Below, in pieces: positions 16,759-24,205 of a DNA stretch of 60,961 nt. Each line of letters starts with the position of its first letter. The first letter of the stretch is position 1. Source of the DNA: a virus; IMG/VR virus record IMGVR_UViG_3300032323_001252, positions 1 through 60,961 of that record. One strand, given 5' to 3'. The notes beneath the pieces were generated by a model. It had not been told where the DNA came from and did no database searches. It saw nothing but the letters and a program-made list of their open reading frames with translations. The position numbers and the translations under genes were made by a program.

Positions 16759-17298
16759 ATGTTGAAGCACACATATATGGATGCTGCCCAGAAAAAAGCA
16801 GTGAGAGAGTTCTTAATAGAACACTTTAAGTTTAAGAATATAGTTGGACTAGCAGGTCCTGATATCAATGAGTATATTGAGTGGTGTAAAGCCAAAGGTT
16901 ACGATGAGTTTGAAATATTTGAAGCAGATCCCTCTACAATGGTGTCACAACTTACTAGATTAAATAAGAAAGTAAGAATGACATTTACGTATGGAGATGT
17001 TCTAAAAGCAGATTCATCAAAAGAAGATACATTGTATGATCTTGATTTCTGTGCTAGTGTTCGTCATTTAAAAGAACATATAGCCAAATTCAAAGAGCAT
17101 TTTATTATGACGTTTAGCACAAGAATTGGTATCCAGGAAACTATAGATACATTCTTCAGTGCAAGAAATGAGAAAATAATAAAATCAGAGGAAGTGTTCG
17201 ATCCTCTACCACATACAGTGTTTACAACAGAACAAGGTAATTATTTATTCATCAAGTATCGTGACACATCATCAATGTGTTGCTTTGCAAAAATCTAA
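16759..17298 (+). CDS. Possible methyltransferase-like (Rossmann) protein
   Basis: 179 residues. The order NIVGLAGPDINEYI, then FEIFEADPSTM, then FTYGDVLKAD, then YDLDFCASVRHL resembles motifs I, II, III and IV of SAM-dependent methyltransferases: glycine loop, acidic strand end, Asp near the adenine, and catalytic strand. The canonical GxGxG and (D/N)PPY are absent, so it may be inactive or a distant relative. The class is uncertain. Confidence 0.45.
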   Translation: MLKHTYMDAAQKKAVREFLIEHFKFKNIVGLAGPDINEYIEWCKAKGYDEFEIFEADPSTMVSQLTRLNKKVRMTFTYGDVLKADSSKEDTLYDLDFCASVRHLKEHIAKFKEHFIMTFSTRIGIQETIDTFFSARNEKIIKSEEVFDPLPHTVFTTEQGNYLFIKYRDTSSMCCFAKI

Positions 17299-17305
17299 CA
17301 AAAAA

Positions 17306-17701
17306 ATGAAAGCAAACAAAGTAAGCAGAAAAGGTATCAAATTAAACTTCTACACAGAAGACCAAGTAAATGAGTTATTAACAGCAATTAGATCACAAGA
17401 ATACAAAGGTGATCGTGCTATTGCAAGAGAATTTGCACAGAAGTTCGAAAGACCTGTAAATAACGTATATTCAAAAATACGTTTCCTAAATGGTAAAGCT
17501 AGTTATCCAGTTTACAAGAAGAAAGTGAAAGTGGTTGCTAAAGTTGTTGAACCAAAAATAAAAACGGTTAAACAAACTCCAGTAGCTAAAATTGAAGTGA
17601 TTGAAGAAGTTAAACCTCTTACATTACCAAAAGGTATGACATACCAAGGTACAGCTAAGAAAGTAGAGCTTCATGCAGATCATTTCCGTGTATATTTTTA
17701 A
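17306..17701 (+). CDS. Helix-turn-helix (Myb/SANT-like) protein
   Basis: 131 residues from the ATG at 17306, after an A-rich leader. Residues about 15-55 (EDQVNELLTAIRSQEY ... AIAREFAQKFERPVNN) form three helices like a small Myb/SANT or homeodomain-like DNA-binding fold. The remainder is basic, with Lys/Val repeats. It is a possible phage transcription regulator. The upstream ATG at 17261 would overlap the preceding gene and is less likely. Confidence 0.5.
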   Translation: MKANKVSRKGIKLNFYTEDQVNELLTAIRSQEYKGDRAIAREFAQKFERPVNNVYSKIRFLNGKASYPVYKKKVKVVAKVVEPKIKTVKQTPVAKIEVIEEVKPLTLPKGMTYQGTAKKVELHADHFRVYF

Positions 17702-17718
17702 TCTAAATCAAAAAAGTT

Positions 17719-17937
17719 ATGTCTATTAAAACACGCGTAGGTAGAATGGTTGAAGTAATCAACCAAAATAAAAAGAGAAACTCTTCTGATACATATTACT
17801 CTGTAATGCTGAAAAGTGATACAGGAGTTCATGAGTTCTTATTCACAAAGGTAGAGCTAGATGTAGCATTATCTCGTGCTCGTAAGAACATTGAAGATAC
17901 ATTAGAACAGAGTTTTATTTCTAAAATTATAGATTAA
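17719..17937 (+). CDS. Small hypothetical protein
   Basis: 72 residues, mixed alpha/beta and basic at the N-terminus (MSIKTRVGRMVEVINQNKKR). It has no recognised motif. A-rich leader; the next gene starts one base after the stop. Confidence 0.55.
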   Translation: MSIKTRVGRMVEVINQNKKRNSSDTYYSVMLKSDTGVHEFLFTKVELDVALSRARKNIEDTLEQSFISKIID

Positions 17938-17938
17938 T

Positions 17939-18205
17939 ATGTCTAGGACTGATACGGGCACACTCTACTACGAGTGTGTCCACCCAGACAAAGATCTGTG
18001 GTGTGAATTAGAAATTGATTATCGTTTCTATCGTGAAGATGGTTATAGTCACGATGCTAATGGTGATGGTATGCCCGATGATATAGAATTAGACTACGAT
18101 AGTAAAATGGTTTCCTATTGTGGAGAACCTGTACAAAGTATGTCTATACCTCATTGGGTAGATTGGGATAAGGTTAATAATTATGTATGGTCTAAAATCG
18201 ATTAA
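17939..18205 (+). CDS. Small acidic hypothetical protein
   Basis: 88 residues. It contains DANGDGMPDDIELD, an EF-hand-like acidic loop (D-x-N-x-D-G) that could bind calcium, surrounded by aromatic beta-rich sequence. I have seen similar short proteins in other phages, but no function is known to me. Confidence 0.55.
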   Translation: MSRTDTGTLYYECVHPDKDLWCELEIDYRFYREDGYSHDANGDGMPDDIELDYDSKMVSYCGEPVQSMSIPHWVDWDKVNNYVWSKID

Positions 18206-18207
18206 TT

Positions 18208-18366
18208 ATGTCAGAAGTAGAAAAAGCTGAGGAGCTTATGAAAACCTTCTTTGAACTTGCGTATGATGCAGCACAGCTCGCACAAGATCAGTATGATGAA
18301 CAGGAAAATCCTGCTCAATTTTTATTTTGGCACAGAGTTAAAATTTATATCAATGCACACAGCTAA
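18208..18366 (+). CDS. 52-residue helical protein
   Basis: MSEVEKAEELMKTFFELAYD opens a mostly helical acidic peptide. The start lies two bases after the previous stop and the end overlaps the next gene by 14 bases. This is the kind of compact arrangement seen for real small phage genes. Function unknown. Confidence 0.5.
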   Translation: MSEVEKAEELMKTFFELAYDAAQLAQDQYDEQENPAQFLFWHRVKIYINAHS

Positions 18367-18511
18367 AATTACTGTACAATCAACCTTTGAGCATATTGAC
18401 AAAGAGTTGAAAAAAGAGTATCTTCGTGAGAAAGAACGATACTTAGAAAAATGGGGCTTGCGTTCTATTAAAACTAATACACCTAAAACTGCTTTACAAG
18501 TATGGCAATAG
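18353..18511 (+). CDS. 52-residue charged helical protein
   Basis: Start at 18353 (MHTAKITVQSTFEHIDKELK). A longer frame from 18251 would be buried in the preceding gene. The middle is a charged helix rich in Lys, Glu and Arg. It overlaps the genes on both sides by about ten bases. Not recognised. Confidence 0.5.
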   Translation: MHTAKITVQSTFEHIDKELKKEYLREKERYLEKWGLRSIKTNTPKTALQVWQ

Positions 18512-18630
18512 TAATTATTCTTCTCATCTCTGGACTGGTAGTCTGGAGATGGGTTGTAGGTATAGACTACATGCATAAACATCATGATCGTTATAACGGT
18601 GATGATTTATTTGGAGGACATGAGGAATAA
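18502..18630 (+). CDS. 42-residue single-pass membrane peptide
   Basis: MAIVIILLISGLVVWRWVVG is one transmembrane helix followed by a short His/Asp-rich tail. The start overlaps the previous gene by ten bases. It is too short for a family assignment. Confidence 0.45.
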   Translation: MAIVIILLISGLVVWRWVVGIDYMHKHHDRYNGDDLFGGHEE

Positions 18631-18637
18631 ATTAGAA

Positions 18638-18748
18638 ATGTACATAGAGAATAGACTATTTAGAATCATTCTAAAGATGTTGAAACTTGTTGTATGGTTT
18701 ATGAAAAAACATGATAGAAAAAACAATCAGATCAAGACAAGGATTTGA
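18638..18748 (+). CDS. 36-residue basic peptide (tentative)
   Basis: MYIENRLFRIILKMLKLVVW is an amphipathic basic helix with a Lys/Asn-rich tail. The ATG follows an A-rich leader eight bases after the previous stop. It overlaps the next, better supported gene by 38 bases, so it may be leader sequence only. Confidence 0.3.
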   Translation: MYIENRLFRIILKMLKLVVWFMKKHDRKNNQIKTRI

Positions 18749-19013
18749 AGAGTCTAATATGCATTGTCCGTGGTGTGAACATGAGCACGATTTAAACACG
18801 ATGAAAAGAATGTTTGAAAGCTCAGGTAACAAACTTACAATGATGACTGTATGTGATGGCTGTACTATGCGTATAATGCTTCAGAAGCATAAGCTTGGTA
18901 ACTTTACTTTCTATAAGTATATTGATTACAAGAAAAGACGCATAAAAAAGGCAGGTTGGAAACAACAAAGATTTTATAAGATAATAGATTATTCAACAGA
19001 GTTTTCAAAATAA
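18711..19013 (+). CDS. Small zinc-ribbon protein
   Basis: 100 residues if started at 18711, or 84 from the ATG at 18759 (MHCPWCEHEHDLNTMK). Two CxxC pairs (HCPWC and CDGCT) spaced about 30 residues apart form a zinc ribbon. The C-terminus is very basic (YKKRRIKKAGWKQQRF), suggesting nucleic-acid binding. Role unknown. Confidence 0.55.
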   Translation: MIEKTIRSRQGFEESNMHCPWCEHEHDLNTMKRMFESSGNKLTMMTVCDGCTMRIMLQKHKLGNFTFYKYIDYKKRRIKKAGWKQQRFYKIIDYSTEFSK

Positions 19014-19019
19014 TAAAAG

Positions 19020-19208
19020 ATGGAATTATATAACTTTGTATTTCATTACAATCGCCACGAGAATTTGTGGTACGCTATCCATAGAGATAGGTATACTGAT
19101 TACTGGAACGGAGAACGTGATATCCAGGCGGGGAAACCCATATTCTTTTCTACAAGAATGCAAGATGTTGTTGGTTTAGTAATAAATAATGAACAAGATG
19201 GAGAATAG
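19020..19208 (+). CDS. Small hypothetical protein
   Basis: 62 residues, rich in aromatic residues and His/Asn (MELYNFVFHYNRHENLWYAI). It appears to be a small beta-rich domain. The 3' end overlaps the next gene. Not recognised. Confidence 0.5.
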   Translation: MELYNFVFHYNRHENLWYAIHRDRYTDYWNGERDIQAGKPIFFSTRMQDVVGLVINNEQDGE

Positions 19209-19437
19209 AGAAAAATGTGTCATGTGTGGAGTAGATACTCCGTATGACAAATCAACACACGTTGATCATCGTTACAATTATGTAGATGGACTTGGTCAAA
19301 TGTGTACTCAGTGTTATAGAGAAGCGACTAATCCAAAAGAGCATATTCTTATTCCAAAAGAATATGTACACATGTATCCTAATGATATGGAATTAGGACA
19401 AGTAGTGAGACAGTTCTATAACCAACAGTATAATTGA
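19189..19437 (+). CDS. Small zinc-finger protein
   Basis: 82 residues; an alternative start at 19198 gives MENREKCVMCG. It has paired CxxC motifs (CVMC at about 9-12, CTQC at about 39-42) with His residues between, typical of a compact zinc finger as in HNH-related or phage zinc proteins. It overlaps the DNA polymerase gene by four bases, so it may be co-translated with the replication block. Confidence 0.6.
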   Translation: MNKMENREKCVMCGVDTPYDKSTHVDHRYNYVDGLGQMCTQCYREATNPKEHILIPKEYVHMYPNDMELGQVVRQFYNQQYN

Positions 19438-21386
19438 TGCAAGTTTTAATTTATGACATCGAGACTATGCAGGAGTTCTTCCTGATGAATGTCTGCGAAC
19501 CTGAAACAAAGGAATGTCACGAGTTTATGGTAAGCAAATGGCATAATAATCTTGATGCAATGGTTAAATTCATTGAAGATCATAAAGATTTTTATTTTGT
19601 TGGCTACAATAACTTACGATTTGATGCTCAAGTTGTAGAATGGATCTTACGTAACTACGATAACTGGCACCACAAGGACAATCTAGAGATTACTGCTATG
19701 ATTGCCCAGAAGGCTGCTGATGTGATCCATGATGCAAACTTTGAGGTGTTTCCTGAATTCAGAGAACAAGATTTATCATTCAAACAAATAGATCTTTTCA
19801 AGGTGAACCATTACGACAATAAGAATCGTATGGTGAGCTTGAAGAGACTAGAGTTCGAAATGGATCTTGAGAACATTGAAGAGATGCCTATTCACCATAG
19901 TAAGGTGGATATGACACAGGAAGAGATCAACATCACACGTGACTATTGCAAGAATGACGTGTTTGCTACTTATGAATTCTATAAGATAACTACAGGTCAA
20001 TGTGATCATCCATTATACAAGGGTAACAATCAGTTAGCATTAAGACAGGATATACAAGAGGAATTTGGTATACCATGTCTAAACTATTCTGATTCAAAGA
20101 TTGGTGATGAGATGATTAAGAAGTATTATTGCCAAGAGAAGAAGATACAATATGCAGACTTACCACGTAAAGGTTTCTTTAGAAAAGAAATCAAGGTGAA
20201 GAACTGTATTGCATCGTATGTTACATTTAAAACTACGCAGCTACAACAGTTTCTAAAGAAAATGAAAGGAACAGTGCTAGGGCTGCAAGATGATTTTAAA
20301 GAACATATAGATTTCTATGGTAATACATATTCTTTTATGAAAGGTGGTTTACACACGGAGAATAAACCAGAAATATTTGAAGCAAATGAAGAATACGAAA
20401 TCATTGATTGGGATGTTAGCAGTTACTATCCTGCTATTATTATCAATAATGGTCGCTATCCCGCTCACCTTGGTAAGGAATTTCTTGAGGGTTATAAACA
20501 AATGTTTAATAAGCGTTTGGAACTTAAACCGTTGGCTAAGAAAGACAAGAAGATAGCTGGTATTGTAGGAGCACTGAAGTTAGCTGTAAACTCTGTCTAT
20601 GGTAAAAGTTCTGATATGCAGAACTGGATCTATGATAGACAGTTAACTATGTTTACTACTATCACTGGTGAATTGTCTTTGATGATGCTTATTGAAGCAT
20701 ATGAACTAGCAGGCATACATGCTATCTCTGCTAATACAGATGGTGTAACTATTCGAATTAAGAAAACAGACATACCAAAAATGCATGAAATTAATGCATG
20801 GTGGTCACAACTAACTCAATATGAATTGGAAAGAACAGACTATACAAAGATTATCTTCTCAACAGTTAACGACTATATTGCAGTTAAACCGAATGGAGAG
20901 ATTAAAAAGAAAGGCGATTTCCTCACTGATTTTGAGTTGCATAAGAATAAGTCTGCTCGTGTTGTACCTATGGCTCTCGAACAATACTTCATTAATGGGA
21001 CATCTGTCAATGAATATATTATGAGGCATAGAAACATTTATGACTTTGCAATGCGGCAGAGAGCTAATAAGGATTTTCACTTTGAGGGCAAGTCTGAAGC
21101 GGGAACTACAATCTACAATAAGCTTATTAGATTTTATGTCTCAAACACAGGAGAAAAACTCTTAAAAGTTAAGAATGCTGATTCTACATCTGGTGCTGCA
21201 CCAATATCACAAGTGGAGGCAGGTGATTGGGTGATGACTGTATGTAATAAACTATCTAAAGATCATCCTATGGATAACATCAATAGAGAATATTATATAG
21301 AGCGTGCACAAAAAATGATAGATAAGATTTTACTTCAAGGAAGAAAGCCTATCTTTGTAGATCCAAATCAATTATCATTATTCTAA
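19434..21386 (+). CDS. Family B DNA polymerase with 3'-5' exonuclease
   Basis: 650 residues, short for family B. Exonuclease motifs: DIET (8-11), NLRFD (about 60), YCKNDVFATY (about 171). Polymerase motifs: A, DWDVSSYYP (about 325); B, KLAVNSVYG (about 382); C, SANTDGV (about 431). In motif C the usual DTD is NTD: the second, essential Asp is kept and the first is Asn. All exonuclease residues are present, so proofreading is expected. It is the likely replicative polymerase, at the head of the replication block. Confidence 0.9.
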   Translation: MMQVLIYDIETMQEFFLMNVCEPETKECHEFMVSKWHNNLDAMVKFIEDHKDFYFVGYNNLRFDAQVVEWILRNYDNWHHKDNLEITAMIAQKAADVIHDANFEVFPEFREQDLSFKQIDLFKVNHYDNKNRMVSLKRLEFEMDLENIEEMPIHHSKVDMTQEEINITRDYCKNDVFATYEFYKITTGQCDHPLYKGNNQLALRQDIQEEFGIPCLNYSDSKIGDEMIKKYYCQEKKIQYADLPRKGFFRKEIKVKNCIASYVTFKTTQLQQFLKKMKGTVLGLQDDFKEHIDFYGNTYSFMKGGLHTENKPEIFEANEEYEIIDWDVSSYYPAIIINNGRYPAHLGKEFLEGYKQMFNKRLELKPLAKKDKKIAGIVGALKLAVNSVYGKSSDMQNWIYDRQLTMFTTITGELSLMMLIEAYELAGIHAISANTDGVTIRIKKTDIPKMHEINAWWSQLTQYELERTDYTKIIFSTVNDYIAVKPNGEIKKKGDFLTDFELHKNKSARVVPMALEQYFINGTSVNEYIMRHRNIYDFAMRQRANKDFHFEGKSEAGTTIYNKLIRFYVSNTGEKLLKVKNADSTSGAAPISQVEAGDWVMTVCNKLSKDHPMDNINREYYIERAQKMIDKILLQGRKPIFVDPNQLSLF

Positions 21387-21772
21387 TGGCAGGAACAGAG
21401 AAACAACGCGAAGAGATCAACAGGAAGTTGGTCTCTATGCAAATGGAGATGATAGGTCTCACGTATGAAGATGCTATGAACACAACAGAGTTCTGGCGTA
21501 TTTATAGTTTAACTACAGAACAAACAGAAGCTTGGCGTAAGAAAGCTCTACCGTTGATTAGAAAAACCTTCAAGGTTAATAAATCAAGAGGAGAGATGAT
21601 TATGGCAACTTTTGAGGTGACTTTAGGATTACGTATTTATGATCCTGTAGAAGTAGTAGAACACGATGTGTGTCCTGGTCCTCATTTAGAAGAGTTGGCT
21701 CATCTAAAACGTAAACCTAAACCTACGTTCTGGCAGAAAGTACAAAAGTTCTTTATTGGATATTATCGATGA
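21386..21772 (+). CDS. Hypothetical protein
   Basis: 128 residues. The N-terminal half is helical and charged; the C-terminus is basic and aromatic (KRKPKPTFWQKVQKFFIGYY) and could touch the membrane. The start overlaps the polymerase stop by one base and the end overlaps the next membrane protein gene, so it may be an accessory to either. No family recognised. Confidence 0.6.
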   Translation: MAGTEKQREEINRKLVSMQMEMIGLTYEDAMNTTEFWRIYSLTTEQTEAWRKKALPLIRKTFKVNKSRGEMIMATFEVTLGLRIYDPVEVVEHDVCPGPHLEELAHLKRKPKPTFWQKVQKFFIGYYR

Positions 21773-22281
21773 AGAATTGGATGCTAGTGCTAGTTGTAGT
21801 TGTAGCAATTGCAAGTAGATTTATTATTACAGCTGGACCAGCTTGGGCTAACTTCTCACCATTAGGTGCATTAGCTCTATATGCTGGCTACCATCACTTC
21901 TGGAAAGGATGGATTGCTACAGCTGTCAGTGTAGTGCTATCAAACATAGTAATAAACAATCTATTGTACTCTCAGTATTATGATGGGTTCTCTTGGGGAA
22001 TAGATGCAAACGTTATTTTGTTTGCAATGATCTCTGTTATAGGACAATGCAAATCAGAGAATGCATTTACATTGAATATTGCTAGTGTTCTGATGTTCTT
22101 TATACTATCTAATATGTTAGTGTGGTCAGGAACAATGTACACACATGATATGAAAGGACTTATAGAATGCTATACAGCAGCGTTACCATTCCTTGGTAAT
22201 ACACTATTAAGTCAGTTTATATTTGGTGGTGTGTTCTTTGGCATATATCGAACGTATGAAAAGTATATATTAGTAATATAA
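21769..22281 (+). CDS. DUF6580-like integral membrane protein
   Basis: 170 residues with five or six transmembrane helices. The N-terminal part contains NFSPLGALALYAGYHHFWKG followed by a helix ending in NIVINNLLYSQYYDGFSW. This matches the pattern of DUF6580 proteins (N-x-x-P-x-A-A-L-A-L, then S-D/N-x-x-I-N), which are common in Bacteroidota chromosomes and resemble the substrate-binding S components of ECF transporters. It is probably host-derived. Presence between the polymerase and the phosphoesterase suggests an auxiliary uptake gene; the substrate is unknown. Confidence 0.65.
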   Translation: MKNWMLVLVVVVAIASRFIITAGPAWANFSPLGALALYAGYHHFWKGWIATAVSVVLSNIVINNLLYSQYYDGFSWGIDANVILFAMISVIGQCKSENAFTLNIASVLMFFILSNMLVWSGTMYTHDMKGLIECYTAALPFLGNTLLSQFIFGGVFFGIYRTYEKYILVI

Positions 22282-22290
22282 ACTTAACAA

Positions 22291-22318
22291 AAAAGCCTCA
22301 GAGAGATCTGGGGCTTTT
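22291..22318. terminator. Bidirectional terminator
   Basis: AAAAGCCTCAGA (22291-22302) pairs with TCTGGGGCTTTT (22307-22318), 12 pairs around a GAGA loop. T-rich tracts follow on both strands, so it can stop the plus-strand polymerase operon and the small minus-strand gene that ends four bases further on. Confidence 0.85.
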
Positions 22319-22321
22319 CTT

Positions 22322-22456
22322 TTACACTTCTTTATCAAGAATCAAAGGCTTCATATGTCTTCGTTCAGAACGAATGATTGTAGACTTTGAGAATTTAGAG
22401 AGTGTAGCTCCTAATGAAGAGCAAATTAACATAACAGCGAGTAGTAAGTGTATCAT
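22322..22456 (-). CDS. 44-residue membrane or exported peptide, lone minus-strand gene
   Basis: MIHLLLAVMLICSSLGATLS is a hydrophobic segment that could be a membrane anchor or, with the LICSS stretch, a lipoprotein-like signal. A basic tail (IIRSERRHMKPLILDKEV) follows. The frame is flanked by a TATCTTTG promoter element upstream and the bidirectional hairpin directly downstream. That supports a real gene although it opposes all its neighbours. Confidence 0.5.
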   Translation of the reverse strand: MIHLLLAVMLICSSLGATLSKFSKSTIIRSERRHMKPLILDKEV

Positions 22457-22476
22457 AGAAGTATAATTATTTTATA

Positions 22477-22484
22477 CAAAGATA
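22477..22484 (-). promoter_or_regulatory. TATCTTTG -7 element for the minus-strand peptide
   Basis: On the minus strand TATCTTTG is a perfect TAnnTTTG element 21 bases before the ATG at 22456. The -33 region is weak (TTAG at the right distance). Confidence 0.45.
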
Positions 22485-22526
22485 CAGTATGAAGTTGTAT
22501 TATGCTAATAAGAATTGCATTTTACC

Positions 22527-22547
22527 AAGAACTTGATAAAAGTTCTT
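22527..22547. other. Inverted repeat in a divergent promoter region
   Basis: AAGAACTT (22527-22534) and AAGTTCTT (22540-22547) form a perfect 8-bp palindrome with a five-base spacer. It lies between the diverging minus-strand peptide and phosphoesterase genes. It could be an operator or a short hairpin. Confidence 0.4.
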
Positions 22548-22575
22548 TATTTATTTACATTTTAAATAACACACA

Positions 22576-23310
22576 ATGAAAACATTAGTGCTAGGAGACA
22601 CACATGGTCGTCCGTATTGGAAAGATATTATAGCAAAAGAAAGTCCAGATAGAGTGATATTTATTGGAGACTATTTTGATAGCTATGATAATTATACAGC
22701 TGCTGAGCAGATGGATAATTTTAAACAGATTGTAGAATACAAACAATCAGGACAAGCTGAAGTAATAATGTTAGTTGGTAATCATGACTATCACTATATG
22801 CGAGGTGTATCTGAGCATTATTCAGGATATCAAAGCGGTGCTGCACCTGCTATACAGCAATTACTAGAAGATAACAAAGAACATCTACAGATGTGTTATC
22901 GATTAATTGATTTTATATTTAGTCATGCTGGCATTAGTCACGATTGGTTAACTATTCATGGCTATAGCATAGAACATGATCTTATAGAATGGGTTAATGA
23001 TAAGTTTAAATTCACTCCTAAAGTATTTGAGTTTGCAGGGTGGGAACCTCATGGAGATAGTCCAACATCATCTCCTATTTGGATTAGACCATTATCATTA
23101 CTAAGATCAAATGCTGACACTCACTTACAAGAACATTTTGTTCAAGTGGTGGGACACACTCAAGTTAAAGAAATAAAGTTAACTGGTAATGCTACTATTG
23201 GTGAATACTATCTTATTGATACACTAGATACATCAGGCCAATACATGGTTATTGATATCACTTTAGATGGAGATAAAATAACATTTCCTGTATACAAAAA
23301 AGAAGAATAA
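22576..23310 (+). CDS. Calcineurin-like metallophosphoesterase
   Basis: 244 residues with all signature motifs in order: GDTHGR (8-13), GDYFDSYD (about 36), GNHDYHY (about 67), FSHAGIS (about 115) and GHTQVKE (about 195). These bind two metals and hydrolyse phosphomonoesters or diesters. The GNHD/GHTQ order is like PP1/PP2A-type protein phosphatases and phage lambda phosphatase. It has the leader AAATAACACACA before the ATG. The substrate is unknown. Confidence 0.85.
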   Translation: MKTLVLGDTHGRPYWKDIIAKESPDRVIFIGDYFDSYDNYTAAEQMDNFKQIVEYKQSGQAEVIMLVGNHDYHYMRGVSEHYSGYQSGAAPAIQQLLEDNKEHLQMCYRLIDFIFSHAGISHDWLTIHGYSIEHDLIEWVNDKFKFTPKVFEFAGWEPHGDSPTSSPIWIRPLSLLRSNADTHLQEHFVQVVGHTQVKEIKLTGNATIGEYYLIDTLDTSGQYMVIDITLDGDKITFPVYKKEE

Positions 23311-23311
23311 C

Positions 23312-23371
23312 ATGGAAGATTATGAACACGCAGCAAGATTTGTTAAATTGAAAATTTATACTTATCTTTAA
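23312..23371 (+). pseudogene. Possible 5' remnant of an interrupted gene
   Basis: A 19-codon frame (MEDYEHAARFVKLKIYTYL) lies directly before the GIY-YIG gene. DYEHAARFVKL resembles EYAEAKDFVYL near the start of the gene after the endonuclease (five of 11 identical, same length). This would fit an endonuclease gene inserted near the 5' end of that gene. The similarity is weak. Confidence 0.25.
23339..23370 (+). promoter_or_regulatory. Bacteroidota-type promoter of the GIY-YIG gene
   Basis: TTTG (23339-23342), 20 bases, TATCTTTA (23363-23370). The ATG follows three bases later, so transcription would start close to or within the start codon region. It is nearly identical in plan to the promoter before the endonuclease at 37257. 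Confidence 0.5.
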
Positions 23372-23373
23372 GT

Positions 23374-23979
23374 ATGAAAACTTACATCTATATCCTCATA
23401 GATCCAGAAACTAACCAGGTTAGGTATATTGGAAAGACCAAAAGTCTAAAAAGACGTTACAATCAACACATTAGTGAGTGTTCTAAACTCAAAAGCCATA
23501 AGAACAATTGGCTATTGTTATTAAAGAACAAGAATCTTAGACCAGAGATGGTTGTAATTGATGAAACTGATAAAGATGATTGGGTATTTTTAGAACAATG
23601 GTATATAGAATTATATAAATCTTGGGGATATAAATTAACAAATCTTACAAAAGGAGGTGAAGGAGCATATGGTTATTGCCCAACACCTGAAACTTTAGTA
23701 AAAATGTCATTAGTTCAAAAAGGTAAAATTGTTTCAGAAGAAACTAGAAAAAAACTTTCATCAGCTTTCAAAGGTAGAATATTTTCTGAAGAGACTAAAA
23801 AGAAACTTTCAGAAGCTGCTAAAAAAAGAGGAATTTCAACAGAAATAAGAGAAAAAATGATAAATTCTAAAAAGAAAAATCCTTTAAAGCATAGTGAAGA
23901 TTCAAAATTACGTATATCAGAAAAATTAAAAATTATAGCAAATGAAAGAAAGTATAAAAATAATAGATCCCCCAACTGA
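23374..23979 (+). CDS. GIY-YIG homing endonuclease
   Basis: 201 residues. The GIY-YIG core is YIYILIDPETNQVRYIGKTK (4-23), with Arg in LKRRYNQH and the catalytic Glu in FLEQWYIELY (about 72). The C-terminal half holds repeated helix modules (SEETRKKLS, SEETKKKLS, NUMOD3-type DNA-binding repeats) and a basic tail. It is a free-standing endonuclease of the Seg/NUMOD3 type that spreads by cutting alleles lacking it. Its 3' end overlaps the next frame by 38 bases. Confidence 0.9.
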   Translation: MKTYIYILIDPETNQVRYIGKTKSLKRRYNQHISECSKLKSHKNNWLLLLKNKNLRPEMVVIDETDKDDWVFLEQWYIELYKSWGYKLTNLTKGGEGAYGYCPTPETLVKMSLVQKGKIVSEETRKKLSSAFKGRIFSEETKKKLSEAAKKRGISTEIREKMINSKKKNPLKHSEDSKLRISEKLKIIANERKYKNNRSPN

Positions 23980-24205
23980 TTTTATCAGCAGCACAGATTG
24001 GGAGTATGCGGAGGCCAAAGATTTCGTATATTTGTTGGCTGATCAGATGCTAGATGAGCATCTACCAAGAATTGAAGTTATAGACCAGGATAAAGTATTT
24101 AAAGATGAAGATAGACATAACAGTAGAACAATTCGAAGACACCATAGCGAAAGGATACACGATGGATATGGTGTTTCTGCTCTTGATGATTCACGAACAG
24201 TATGA
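23942..24205 (+). CDS. Hypothetical protein, possibly displaced by the endonuclease
   Basis: 87 residues. Residues about 1-60 look like a genuine helical acidic protein (WEYAEAKDFVYLLADQMLDE). The last 30 (RHNSRTIRRHHSERIHDGYG) look like an out-of-frame reading of the next gene, which overlaps by 101 bases. The current start lies inside the 3' end of the endonuclease gene, so the original start may have been lost. A frameshift near 24100 is possible. Confidence 0.4.
   Translation: MKESIKIIDPPTDFISSTDWEYAEAKDFVYLLADQMLDEHLPRIEVIDQDKVFKDEDRHNSRTIRRHHSERIHDGYGVSALDDSRTV

Noticed and set aside
23715-23975. Phe/Leu/Ser-rich frame opposite the GIY-YIG gene
   Set aside because: Mirror image of the repeated Glu/Lys helices of the endonuclease. 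No leader or coupling.
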